DNA of 64,000 nt, from contig ML664175.1 of NCBI GenBank assembly GCA_007570785.1, forward strand, positions 6,955,618 to 7,019,617, in the 5' to 3' direction. The position numbers were made by a program, and so were the translations under genes. The notes under the pieces were generated by a model. The model made no database searches. It was not told the DNA's origin and worked only from the letters and a program-made list of their open reading frames with translations. Source of the DNA: Antilocapra americana (taxonomy: Eukaryota; Chordata; Mammalia; Artiodactyla; Antilocapridae). Numbering within the stretch: the stretch's first letter is position 1; each line of letters starts with the position of its first letter. This document shows positions 11,261 to 21,299 of the stretch, piece after piece.

Positions 11261-12264
11261 TGAGAAACTCTGTCTGGTGGACAAGAACATTATTTTTAAA
11301 AAAGATAATTTTTTTTCAGAATTATTAGAATTTGTTAATACTACATTTGTCCAATGTTTAAGTGGAAAATGGGAATAAAGGGACTGAATGGGCTGTTTCT
11401 AGCCCAGAGAAGGTCATTTCATTCTTCTCCTAACAGCAATACTCCCCATGCTTCCCAGCTCAGTCTTTCCAAATGTTGTAAGCCTCTATACTGCTGATTT
11501 TTGCAAAGAAAGTGACATAGAATATGGAGGTTATAGGCAATGCCTGATGTTCAATGATTTGTAAGTAGATAACATCTATACTCTGAGGAAAAAAAATAGC
11601 TGATATTTTTTCCCACTTATTTTGTATCTTATTCCCCAAAACTGCATTTATACAGGGGTTATGTGAATAGTTCATCTGCAAATTTATTTCTAGCTAAACC
11701 TTTTTTTCCCCAAAGGCCAAGAGTCAGCCAATGTATCCGTATCTCAGTCCATTTCCCATTTGCACGTCCCACAATGAGTGGGTTATCTTGGGGTCAGTAT
11801 GCAAGTCCTGCATCAGGAAAACACAACTTCTAATGGGCTAGACTTAGGTGCCTGTTGGCCCACTTAGCACTGTGGCTGGTAAAACTCTCAGCTCTCCAGA
11901 CAGCAGGATGGACCATATGTTGGAAAAGATCAAACTCAGTGGGTTATTGGAGTGGAATGGTTGGCAGAGAGGTGTTCAAAGAACACTTCCTGTCAGTTAG
12001 TAAAAGCACATCGATAAAAATAAATCAATGCCCACTTGTTTTCTAGGAATCTGCTTCATATTCAGCAAAGGCTCCCATTATGCTTGCTGTATTTCTGATC
12101 GAGTAGCCTAGAAAATATGTGTTTTAAGCTAGAGCAAAATATCCTGAAGGAACGGATTACTTTGAGTTGCTGAATCTTCTCTTATGCGCCAAAATGTAAA
12201 GCACAGATAACTATAAGCAAACAAAAATGTTCTGTGACTTATTTAAAAAGGGGATGGGGAAAGA
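11261..12264. other. Unique non-coding DNA
   Basis: No repeat is confidently recognised. ORFs at 11460-11681 (minus) and 11855-12046 (plus) are short and have no known domain. The part from 11700 to 12200 has a balanced base composition and may be old unique sequence. Confidence 0.4.
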
Positions 12265-12385
12265 ATGGCATTTAATTGGATAACCTGAGTTTGAGTCTTG
12301 ATTTATTCACAGACCATGTGTGTGACTTTGATTCAATCTTCCTCCTCGTTTTATTAACTGTAAAACAAAAGGTTTGAACTAGATC
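12265..12385 (+). mobile_element. MIR SINE fragment
   Basis: The core order of MIR is visible on the plus strand: GAGTTTGAGTCTTGATTTAT, ACCATGTGTGTGACTTTG, AATCTTCCTCCTCGTTTTA, CTGTAAAAC. MIR is an ancient tRNA-derived SINE shared by mammals. Confidence 0.7.
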
Positions 12386-13459
12386 AGGGGACTCTATATG
12401 GCACATACACCACCCTCATCTATGCAACACTTGTAACAGACATTGCTAATCAACGGTGACTTTTTCCTGCTGATCCTAGCTGAGGCCTTGGAATCCTTCA
12501 TTTGATAGTGCTCCTAGCAGTCATTATTAATTGATTAAGTTTAGATATAATGTAAAAACTTTCCCATTATAGGTCAAAATAAAGTCCCAGGTCTCTGATC
12601 CTCCATGACTCTATAAGGTCTTTCTCAACCCACAACAGAACAAAATTAAGTCCTCTGCCCTTAGGTATCTAGACACACAAGTCTAAATACTGACATCCTG
12701 TAGACTTCAGATGAACTTTGCTCCAAAAATTATATCCAAGTGGTTCTATGTTTCAAGAATAGTTGTGCTGAAAATGCCAGCTTATCCAAATGCTGTTTCC
12801 CTTTTTTAATAGTCAGTCTGAACTGATGGCAAGTGTCAGTCTGACAAATTACCTAGAAATCCCCACCATACTTCTCTTAACACAGTTAAGTACAAGGGCA
12901 TGCATTAATTCTTGTAAACGCAGGGTGATAGTCATCAGTTCATAATTTTAATAGTTGATATACAATGTTATATATAATTTTATTATCTTCCAAAACCCAT
13001 AATAAAAAAGAGTAATATTGACCCCTACTATAGATCTGTTATACATTTCAGAACTGCTACATACACTCTCAAGCCATGAAAAAACAATCTAACACAATCT
13101 ACATCCCTTTTCCAAAATTTGAGAACACTTTACTGTCACAATGGGTCCAGACTAATCATTTGGTACTATATAAGCATATTATTAGTTGGACTTACTACTA
13201 TGCCCTCATATCTGTTTATTTATCTTCATCTCTTTACTCCGTTTAGAGAGACCTGCTTGCTATCTGTTTGCTGCAAACCTGAAATGAGGGTGAGGCAAAG
13301 GAGGAAACTGGGGTTTAAAATCTAAAAAGGCATGCTCTCAGAGTCATGCTGAGTACATCCTCAAATATTACACCCTAGGAAATTCACTTACCATGATCTA
13401 GTTTGGGCTTTGTCTTTTGCCGTCAACTAAAAACAATTTTTTATGTCTTTACTGTTTTT
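12386..13459. other. Non-coding stretch, no clear element
   Basis: AT-rich DNA with no recognised repeat or exon. The ORF at 13119-13325 (68 aa) has no recognisable domain. Confidence 0.4.
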
Positions 13460-13645
13460 CAGTTCTTCAAAGCCAGTTCACATGCATGATCTAATTTTAT
13501 TCTCTCAGTCCTTAGAAAGGCCAATGCTATCATTTTCCCCATTCTGAAAGGGTGGGGAAAATCTGAGTTTCAGAAAAGTTGAGGTTAAGGGAATGTCAGA
13601 GTTAGAACTTGATAAAAATGCTTCTGAATTGGAACAGGATATTAT
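13460..13645 (-). mobile_element. MIR SINE fragment
   Basis: Antisense MIR blocks: TTTTCCCCATTCTGAAAG, TCAGAAAAGTTGAGGTTAAG and GTCAGAGTTAGAACTTGA. Confidence 0.6.
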
Positions 13646-14014
13646 TACCAAGAGAATGAGACTTAAGTTCCTTTTCTGTGCTCTATGAGCAGGCATGCCT
13701 TTCTCTTCCTTCAAAATCTATATGTTAAGCTTTTCAGTTGGAACTGTTATAATTATTTCAGGATTTTTCCCATACCCATCTATTATTTCTCACTTGTTTT
13801 TCACATGTCTTTTATACGTTATTATTTCTTACTCTCTTCTTTGGTCCTATTTCATTAATACATTAGATGCTCTTTGAAGTGTGAACAATATATAATAAAT
13901 AAAATGGTATGTTTTTATAGAGCCTGAACTTTCCACTGGACTTTGTGAGAGATAGAGACATTTATTTCACAGCCAAGTTTATCAGTGAGGAAACTGGGTG
14001 TTAAGGAATGATGA

Positions 14015-14335
14015 TGACAGCTGGCATTTGTTAAGGACATCAGTGTTGCAAGGACTATGCCAAGCAGTTAATATGCAACATTTCTGTGAATTTTGTAACA
14101 ACCGAATGAGGTAGCTATTGTTGTTCACTTTTGAAATGTGAGAAAATGAAGCTTTGGGGGAAATGGCAAACTGCATAAGGTCATAGTACTTGTGAATGTC
14201 ATGGCCAGGATTTAAACCCAGGTATGACTCCAAAATACAAACATTGGAGTGATTAACCTGGGGCTACAGAACCAGCAAGTGGTCAAGTTGGAACCTGGAC
14301 ATGATAGTTCTGACTCCAATCTGGTTCCTTTTTCA
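14015..14335 (-). mobile_element. MIR SINE, with a second partial copy
   Basis: 14015-14232 follows antisense MIR: ACTATGCCAAGCAGTTAATA, TTTTGTAACAACCGAATGAG, GTCATAGTACTTGTGAATG, CAGGATTTAAACCCAGG. The stretch 14268-14335 (AACCAGCAAGTGGTCAAG, GTTCTGACTCCAATCTGG) repeats the final third of the same pattern, so either a second MIR lies beside it or the end is duplicated. Confidence 0.65.
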
Positions 14336-14478
14336 TTGTCTTAGTCTGTTTCAAAATTTTACATAATAGTGTAGGTACATAATTACTTTTTAGTTTAAGT
14401 GAATTGACATTATATATCTTTACTTTAGTGGCTTAAAGTCTCCTTATGTGAAATTAAGACTTAAGTAGAAACATCATG

Positions 14479-14640
14479 GGGACCACGGAGGATGAGATGC
14501 TTGGATGGCATCACCGAATCAATGGACACGAGTTTGAGTAAACTCCAGGAGTTGGAGAAGGACAGGGAGGCGTGGTGTGCTGCAGTTCATGGGATCACAA
14601 AGAGTCAGACATGACTGAGCGACTGAACTGAACTGAACTG
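14479..14640 (+). mobile_element. BovB 3' end, 5'-truncated to about 160 bp
   Basis: It starts at the GGATGAGATGCTTGGATGGC block and ends with GACTGAGCGACTGAACTG and ACTGA repeats, which is the BovB 3' terminus. The TSD is AGAAACATCATG at 14467-14478 and AGAAACATTATG at 14641-14652, with one mismatch. Only the last codons of ORF2 and the 3' tail are present. Confidence 0.92.
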
Positions 14641-15112
14641 AGAAACATTATGAGCCTTTATATCTCCTACTTGGTTTTGGAATGGATGCAGTTTCTTTGG
14701 AGCATGAAAAATGTAAAGCTGACTTAGTTGATTGTGGTTCATCATGTCTGTGCCTTGCAGAGTGAAAAGCATAACAAGGCTTTGTCGTTGTTCAGTCACT
14801 CAGTTGTGTCTGACTCTTGGCGACTTCATGGACTGCTGTACAGTAAGCTTCCCTGTCCTTCACCATCTCCCAGAACTTACTCAAACTCAAGTCCATTGAG
14901 TTGGCCATCCAACCATCTCATCCTCTGTTATCCTTTTCTCTTCCTGCCTTCAATCTTTCCCAGCATCAGAGTGTTTACTAATGGGTCAGCTCTTCACATC
15001 AGGTGGCCAAAGTATTGAAGCCTCAGCTTCAGCATCAGTCCTTCCAATGAATATCCAGGATTGATTTCCTTTAGGATTGACTGGCTGGATCTCCTTGCAG
15101 TCCAAGGGACTC

Positions 15113-16780
15113 TCAAGAGTCTTCTCCAATACCACAGTTAAAAGCATCAATTCTTTGGAGCTCAGCCTTCTTTATGGTCCAACTTTCACATCTGTACATG
15201 ACTACTGAAAAAACCATAGCTTTGACTAGATGGTCCTTTGCTGGCAAAGTAATGGCTCTGCTTTTTAGTATTTTGTCTAGGTTGGTCATAGCTTTTCTTC
15301 CAAGGAGCAACTGTCTTTTAATTCCATGGCTGAAGTCACAATTTGCAGTGATTTTGGAGCTCAAGAAATGAAGTCTGTCACTGTTTCCCCATCTATTTGC
15401 TATGAAGTGATGGGACTGGAAAACATGATCTTCATTTCTGAATGTTGAGTTTTAAGCCAGCTTTTTCACTTTCTTGTTTCACTTTCATCAAGAGGCTATT
15501 TACTTCTTTTTCACATTCTACCATAACGGTAGTATCATCTGCGTATCTGAGGTTATTGATATTTCTCCCAGAAATTTTGATTCCAGCTTGTACTTCATAC
15601 AGCCTGGCATTTTGTGTGATATACTTTACATATAAGTTACATATAAGTTAAAGCAAGGTGACAATATACAGCCTTGACATGCTCCTTTCCCAATTTGGAA
15701 CCAGTCTGTTGTTCCATGTCCAATTATAACTGTTGCTTCTTGACCTGCATGCAGGTTTCTCAGGAGGCAGGTAAAGTAAGTTGGTCTAGTATTACTATCT
15801 CTTGAAGAATTTTCCCAGTTTGTTGTTATCCACACACTCAAAGGCTTTAGCATATTCAATGAAGCAGAAGTAGATGTTCTTCAGGAATTCTCTTGCTTTT
15901 TCTATGATCCAATAGATGTTGACAACTTGATCTCTAGTTGCTCTGCCTTTTCTAAATCCAGCTTGAACATTGGGAACTTCTCACTTCACGCACTATAAGC
16001 CTAGTTTGGAAAATTTTGATTACTTAGCTAGCATGTGATATGATTACAATTATGTAGTAGTTTGAACATTCTTTGGCACTGGCTTTCTTTGGGAATGGAA
16101 TGAAAACCGACCTTTTCCAGTCTTATGGCCACTGCTGAGTTTTCCAAATTTGCTGGCACATTGAGTGCAGCACTTAACAACATCATCTTTTAAGATTTAA
16201 AATAGCTCAACTGGAATTCTATCACTTCTACAAGCTTTGTACACTGTGATGCTTCCTAAGCCCCACTTGACTTCGCTCTCCAGAATGTCTGACTCTAGGT
16301 GAGTGATCATACAATTGTGGTTATCCAGGTCATGACTATATAGTTCTTCTGTGTACTCTTGCCACCTCTTCTTAATATCTTTTGCTTCTGTTAGGTCCAT
16401 ACCATTTCTGTCCTTTATCATGCCCATAATTGCCTGAAATTTTCTCTTGGTATCTCTAATTTTCTTGAAAAGATCTCTAGTCTTTCCCATACTATTTCTT
16501 TGCATGATCACTGAGGAAGGCTTTCTTATCTCTCCTTGCTATTCTTTGGATCTCTGCTCAGATGGGTGTATCTTTCCTTTTCTTCTTTGCTTTTCCCTTC
16601 TCTTCTTTCATCAGCTATTTGTAAGGCCTCCTCAGACAACCATTTTGCCTTTTTGCATTTCTTTTGCTTGGGGATGGTTTTGATCACTGCCTCCAGTACA
16701 ATGTTACAAACTTCTGTCCATAACTCTTCAGGTATTCTGTCTATCAGATCTAATCCCTTGAATCTACTTGTTACTTCCAC
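15113..16780 (-). pseudogene. BovB ORF2 remnant (linker, RT, C-terminus)
   Basis: Minus-strand frames at 16526-16780, 16197-16511, 15626-15859 and 15113-15364 cover, in order, the linker upstream of the RT, the RT fingers, the RT palm and the C-terminal region. The YADD motif of RT motif C is intact at 15534-15545. In motif A the usual catalytic Asp codon reads GAA (Glu) at 15855-15857, and motif B reads GACQGCILS with Cys where Arg is usual. Frames are broken by stops and indels. This copy cannot make an active reverse transcriptase. Confidence 0.9.
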
Positions 16781-16790
16781 TTACAATCAT

Positions 16791-17104
16791 GGGCTTCCCT
16801 GAGAGCTCAGCTTGTAAAGAATCTGCTGGCAATGCAGGAGACCCCAGTTCAATTCCTGGGTCAGGAATATCTGCTGGAGAAGGGATAGGCTACCTACTCC
16901 AGTATTCTTGGTCTTCCATTGGGGTCAGCTGGTAAAAAATCTGCCTCCAATGAGGGAAACCTATATTCGATCCTGGGATGGGAAGATCCACTGGAGAAGG
17001 GAAAGGCTACCCACTCCAGTATTTTGGCCTGGAAAATTACATGGACTGTATATTCCATGGGATGGCAAAGAGCTGGACATGACTGAGTGACTTTCACTTC
17101 ACTG
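16791..17104 (+). mobile_element. Composite Bov-tA SINE with two tRNA-like heads, inside BovB
   Basis: It begins GGGCTTCCCTGAGAGCTCAG, includes a first head plus a short BovA piece to about 16912, then a second head (GGGGTCAGCTGGTAAAAAAT) followed by a BovA unit ending GACTTTCACTTCACT. The TSD is TACAATCAT at 16782-16790 and TATAATCAT at 17105-17113, with one mismatch. The two-head form is a known arrangement among bovine Bov-tA elements. It inserted after the minus BovB and sits in the loop of the BovB inverted repeat. Confidence 0.9.
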
Positions 17105-17222
17105 TATAATCATAAGGAATTTGATTTAGGTTATGCCTGAAAGGGCTAGTGGTTTTCCCTACTTTCTTCAATTTAAGTTGAATTTTGCAATAAGGAGACT
17201 TAATAACAAGGCTTATGATGAT

Positions 17223-19239
17223 CGATTTAAGGGACTAGGTCTGATAGAGTACCTGATGAACTATGGATGGAGGTTTGTGACATGGAACAGGAGACAGGGA
17301 TTAAGACCATCCCCATGGAAAAGAAATGCAAAAAAGCAAAATGGCTGTCTGAGGAGGCCTTACAAATAGCTGTGTAAAGAGAAGCGAAAGGCAAAGGAGA
17401 AAAGGAAAGAATTCCCATCTGAATGCAGAGTTCCAAAGAATAGCAAGGAGAGATAAGAAAGCCATCCTCAGAGATCAATGCAAAGAAATAGAGGAAAACA
17501 ACAAAATGGGAAAGACTAGAGATCTCTTCAAGAAAATTAGAGATACCAAGGGAACATTTCATGCAAAGAGGGGCTCGATAAAGGACAGAAATGGTATGGA
17601 CCTAACAGAAGCAGAAGATATTAAGAAGAGGTGGCAAGAATACACAGAAGAACTGTACAAAAAAGATCTTCATGACCCAGATAACCACGGTGGTGTCATC
17701 ACTCACCTAGAGCCAGACATCCTGGAATGTGAAGTCAATGGGCCTTAGAAAGCATCACTACGAACAAAGCTAGTGGACGTGATGGAAATATAGTTGAGCT
17801 ATTTCAAATCCTGAAAGATGACTCTGTGAAAGTGCTGCACTCAATATGCCAGCAAATTTGGAAAACACAGCAGTGGCCACAGGACTGGAAAAGGTCAGTT
17901 TTCATTTCAGTCCCAAAGAAAGGCAATGCCAAAGAATGCTCAAACTACTGCACAATCACACTCATCTCACATGCTAGTAATGCTCAAAATTCTCCAAGCC
18001 AGGCTTCGGCAATATATAAACCATGAACTTCTATATGTTCAAGCTGGTTTTAGAAAAGGCAGAGGAACCAGAGATCAAATTGCCAACACCCTCTGGATCA
18101 TCAAAAAAGCAAGAGAGTTCCAGAAAACCATCTATTTCTGCTTTATTGACTATGCCAAAGCCTTTGACTGTGTGGATCACAATAAACTGTAGAAAATTCT
18201 GAAAAGAGATGGGAATATCAAACCATCTGACCTGGCTCTTGAGAAACCTGTATGTAGGTCAGGAAGCAACAGTTAGAACTGGACATGGAACAACAAACTG
18301 GTTCCAAATAGGAAAAGGAGTACGTCAAGGCTGTATATTGTCAACCTGCTTATTTAACTTATATGCAGAGTACATCATGAGAAATGCTAGGCTGGAGGAA
18401 GCACAAGCTGGAATCAAAATTACCAGAAGAAATATCAATAACCTCAGATATGCAGATGACGTCCCCCCTTATGGCAGAAAATGAAGAGGAGCTGAAGAGC
18501 CTCTTGATGAAAGTGAAAGAGGAGAGTGAAAAAGTTGGCTTCAAGCTCAACATTCAGAAAACTAAGATCATGGCATCTGGTCCCATCACTTCATGGCAGA
18601 TAGATGGGGAAACAGTGGAAACAGTGTCAGGCTTTATTTTTCTGGGCTCCAAAATCACTGTAGTTGGTGATTGCAGTAATGAAATTAAAAGACGCTTACT
18701 CCTTGAAAGGAAAATTGTGACCAACCTAGGTAGCATATTGAAAAGCAGAGATATTACTTTGCCAACAAAGGTCTGTCTAGTCAAGGCTATTTTTTTTCCA
18801 GTAGTCATGTATGGATGTGAGAGTTGGACTGTGAAGAAAACTGAGCGCCGAAGAATTGATACTTTTGAACTGTGGTGTTGGAGAAGACTCTTGAGAGTCC
18901 CTTGGACTGCAAGGAGATCCAACCAGTCCATCCTAAAGGACATCAGTCCTGGGTGTTCATTGGAAGGACTGATGCTGAAACTGAAACTCCAATACTTTGG
19001 CCACCTCTTGCGAAGAGTTGACTCATTGGAAAAGACCCTAATGCTGGGAAGGATTGGAGGCAGGAGGAGAAGGGGACAACAGAGGATGAGATGGTTGGAT
19101 GGCATCAATGACTCGATGGACATGAGTTTGAGTAAACTCCGGGAGTTGGTGATGGACAGGGAGGCCTGGTGTGCTACGATTCATGAGATCTCAAAGAGTT
19201 GGACATGACTGAGAGACAGAACAGAACTGAGCTGAACTG
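17223..19239 (+). mobile_element. BovB LINE, 2.0 kb, 5'-truncated
   Basis: BovB on the plus strand from the linker upstream of the RT (GATTTAAGGGACTAGGTCTG) to the 3' tail (GACTGAGAGACAGAACAGAA, then an AACTGA repeat). A short TSD ATGATGAT is at 17215-17222 and 19240-19247. Its 5' end begins just after the right TSD of the minus BovB, so the two copies inserted into neighbouring points of the same original sequence. The endonuclease region is absent. Confidence 0.95.
17506..19208 (+). pseudogene. BovB ORF2 remnant with RT motifs, frameshifted
   Basis: The frames in order are 17506-17748, 17826-18026, 17926-18192, 18209-18484 and 18384-19208 (274 aa, the longest ORF in the window). RT motif A (FIDYAKAFDCVDH) lies before 18180, motif B (GVRQGCILS) near 18325, and motif C (YADD) at 18449-18460. 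Breaks seen: loss of one base near 17735 creates an early TAG; TAG at 18190-18192 replaces an expected Trp codon; one extra A near 18205; one extra base in the C run right after YADD. The C-terminal ORF has the conserved [13 protein letters not shown] and [20 protein letters not shown] blocks. No functional protein is expected. Confidence 0.92.
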
Positions 19240-19455
19240 ATGATGATTATCTACTGAGGAATCCCCAGGAACTTAAAAGAAGTGCTTTGTGGGAAGAGTA
19301 GAGCATAGGGATAGCAAAGAAGAAGCCTGGCTAATCTATATCAACCTTTTTCCTTGTTGAGCTCTGCAGTGACTTCACTTCAGCACAGAACTCCACGTAG
19401 CCACTACTCATTGACCAGGTTTAGCTCTAGAGAGGAAACCTATTTGGCATCACCA

Positions 19456-19662
19456 GCCCCAGTGTCTCAGTGGTAAAAAATCCTCCTGCCAAACAGGATA
19501 TATGGGTTCAATCTCTGGGTCAGGAAGATCCCCTGGAGACAGAAATGGCAACCCACTGCAATATTCTTGTGTGGGAAATACCATGGACAGAAGAGCCTTG
19601 CAGGCTACAGTACATGGAGTAGCAAAGCATCAGACATGACTTAGCAACTAAACAACAACAAA
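19456..19662 (+). mobile_element. Bov-tA SINE
   Basis: The tRNA-like head (GTCTCAGTGGTAAAAAATCC, then GGGTTCAATCTCTGGG) is followed by the BovA unit (GGCAACCCACTGCAATATTC, CCATGGACAGAAGAGCC) and the tail GCAACTAAACAACAACA. The first few bases of the head are degraded. Confidence 0.9.
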
Positions 19663-19684
19663 CTGTGCAGGGGGAGACTTAGTT

Positions 19685-19860
19685 CCCAAACCCGAACTGC
19701 TACTCATTGGCTAAGTGACCCTGAGCAAGATCTTTAGCTTTGCTACTCCTCAATCAGGTCATTATTCAATAAAGATAATGATAGTCTGTCTTTCCAGTGT
19801 TATTATGAAGGACAAAGTAAGATACATATAGCACAGGACCTTAATCAACATTAATTATCC
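19685..19860 (+). mobile_element. MIR SINE
   Basis: Plus-strand MIR order: CCGAACTGCTACTCATTGGC, AAGTGACCCTGAGCAAGATC, CTACTCCTCAATCAGG, AATAAAGATAATGATAG, GTTATTATGAAGGACAAAG. Confidence 0.65.
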
Positions 19861-20284
19861 TTGGAAAGAAAACAGGGACAATGCATCTTTAACCCCCCTT
19901 TGCAATTACAGAATTATCCAGAAAATGAAATCATTTCAATCATTCCTGCAAGGTAGGTCCTTAAGGGGCACCTGTGTACATTCCAGTGAAAGGAGACAGC
20001 TGGCCATGACACTGCACTTTGAGCTTGTTCTGTTCAGCATGGCCATTGTGCTCGCTGATGTTTACCTACTGCTGATGAAGTTACTCAGTTCTTGTCCTTG
20101 AGTACTTCCTGGCTCTTGTGCAATATCTCCTGATTTGAGGCTAGATGCCTGCCACTCATGTTACTGGTCACAACAGAAGTGGTTATGCTTTAACTCTCTA
20201 TAAAGTATGAACTGGAGAGAGACTGAAGGGACTGGGGGTCAGGGTAATGGAATATTAGGGATCCTGTTCTCCCTGATCTTTTGC
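19861..20284. other. Non-coding stretch, no clear element
   Basis: No repeat or exon is recognised. Confidence 0.4.
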
Positions 20285-20395
20285 ATTTGATTCAATAATT
20301 ATTGATTACCTACCATGCACCAAGCTTTGAGGGTATAAACAAGACATGCCCCCTGCCTCAGGCAGCTCAGAGCTTAGTGATGCAGTGAGAGTAAG
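20285..20395 (-). mobile_element. L2 3'-end fragment
   Basis: Antisense L2 terminus: ATTATTGATTACCTACCATG, GCACCAAGCTTTGAGGGTAT, CATGCCCCCTGCCTCAGGCA, CAGCTCAGAGC. Confidence 0.5.
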
Positions 20396-20639
20396 TTTTC
20401 ATTTTTATGAAAAGTTATACACAAGCTATGTTGGATATAAGAGATTCCTTCAAAAAATATGTGTAAAGTGTGCACATTCCAACTTTAGGAAGAATGCTAG
20501 TATGTTTACTCAGAAGACCCATTTGAACTTAAAAGAAAATATATTTTTCCTTAAAGAAAAACAGAACTGAAAGCTACTACTAAGACATATGCAGACTTCA
20601 GTATGTGTGTATGTTTTTTATTAAATATATATGAAAATT

Positions 20640-20905
20640 GAAAGTTAAAAATTTTGTCATGCACATGTATACATATCATAACCATAAAGCTCAGTGAATT
20701 TTCACAAACTGGGCACATTTATGTAAATAGTATACAGATTAGGAAACAGAATCTTACCAGAACCATAAAATCTCCCCATCAGGTTGCTTCTAGTCACTTC
20801 CCCCAGGGAAGCAAATATCTTCTCTTCTAATAGCATAAAATACATTTTTAGATCTTTGTGCTTCATATTAATAGAATCGTATAGTGTGATTTGCAGACTT
20901 TTAAG
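20640..20905 (-). mobile_element. Old L1 fragment (L1M type)
   Basis: Antisense blocks known from ancient L1 3' regions: AGTGAATTTTCACAAACTGG, TACAGATTAGGAAACAGAAT, CTTACCAGAACC, CATATTAATAGAATCGTATAGTG. It ends where the next Bov-tA begins. Confidence 0.6.
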
Positions 20906-21296
20906 GTTTCCCAGGTGACTCTAGGTGTAAAGAACCTGCCTGCCAGTGCAGGAGACATGAGACATGGGTCAGGACTTCTCTGGTGGTCCAATGCTAAGAC
21001 TCAGTGCTCCCAGTGCTGGGTCAGGGGACTGGATTTGACCCCTAATTGGGGAACTAAATCCCACATGCAAAACTAAGCATTCAAATGCTCCAACTAAGGC
21101 TAGGTACAGCCAAATAAGTAAATAAATAAGTATTTTGAAAAAGAGAGAGAGAGACATGGTTTGGGAAGATCCCTTGGAGGAGGGCATGGCATCCACTCCA
21201 GTATTCTTGCCTGAAGAATCCCATGGACAGAGGAGCCTGGCAGGCTACAGAACATAGGGTCACAAAGAGTCGGACATGACCGAATCCACTTAGCAA
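20906..21296 (+). mobile_element. Bov-tA SINE split by another SINE
   Basis: The head (GGTTTCCCAGGTGACTCTAG, AACCTGCCTGCCAGTGCAGG) lies left of 20967. The rest (TTTGGGAAGATCCC, ATGGCATCCACTCCAGTATT, CCATGGACAGAGGAGCC, CACAAAGAGTCGGACATGAC) resumes at 21161. The interruption is a CHR-type SINE. The head's B-box segment is missing at the joint, lost at or after the second insertion. Confidence 0.88.
20968..21151 (+). mobile_element. CHR-type tRNA SINE nested in the Bov-tA
   Basis: It begins AGGACTTCTCTGGTGGTCCA, contains GGATTTGACCCCTAATTGGG, and ends in CAGCCAAATAAGTAAATAAA and an A-rich plus (GA)n tail. The TSD GAGACATGG is at 20959-20967 and 21152-21160. It is younger than its Bov-tA host. 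A tail of simple GA repeats precedes the right TSD. Confidence 0.85.
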
Positions 21297-21299
21297 GGC

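Larger units (their letters stand above)
14783..17202 (-). mobile_element. BovB LINE, 2.1 kb, interrupted by a Bov-tA
   Basis: BovB on the minus strand. It runs from the 3' tail (GTTGTTCAGTCACTCAGTTG) at 14783 through the reverse-transcriptase region and the linker upstream of it, to about 17202. A Bov-tA occupies 16791-17104. The TSD ATAACAAGGCTT is exact at 14771-14782 and 17203-17214. Without the SINE the copy is about 2.1 kb, against roughly 3.2 kb for full-length BovB, so the 5' end with the endonuclease is missing. It lies 5'-to-5' with the plus copy at 17223. Confidence 0.95.

Noticed and set aside
14728..17202. Plus-strand ORFs inside the minus BovB as a membrane-protein cluster
   Set aside because: They are shadows of the antisense ORF2; the hydrophobic look comes from the complementary codons.
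18384..19208. 274-aa ORF as a host gene
   Set aside because: It is the C-terminal part of BovB ORF2, with YADD just upstream in another frame and a BovB 3' tail behind it.
14783..19239. One BovB with a twin-priming inversion
   Set aside because: Each copy has its own 3' tail and its own TSD, so these are two insertions.
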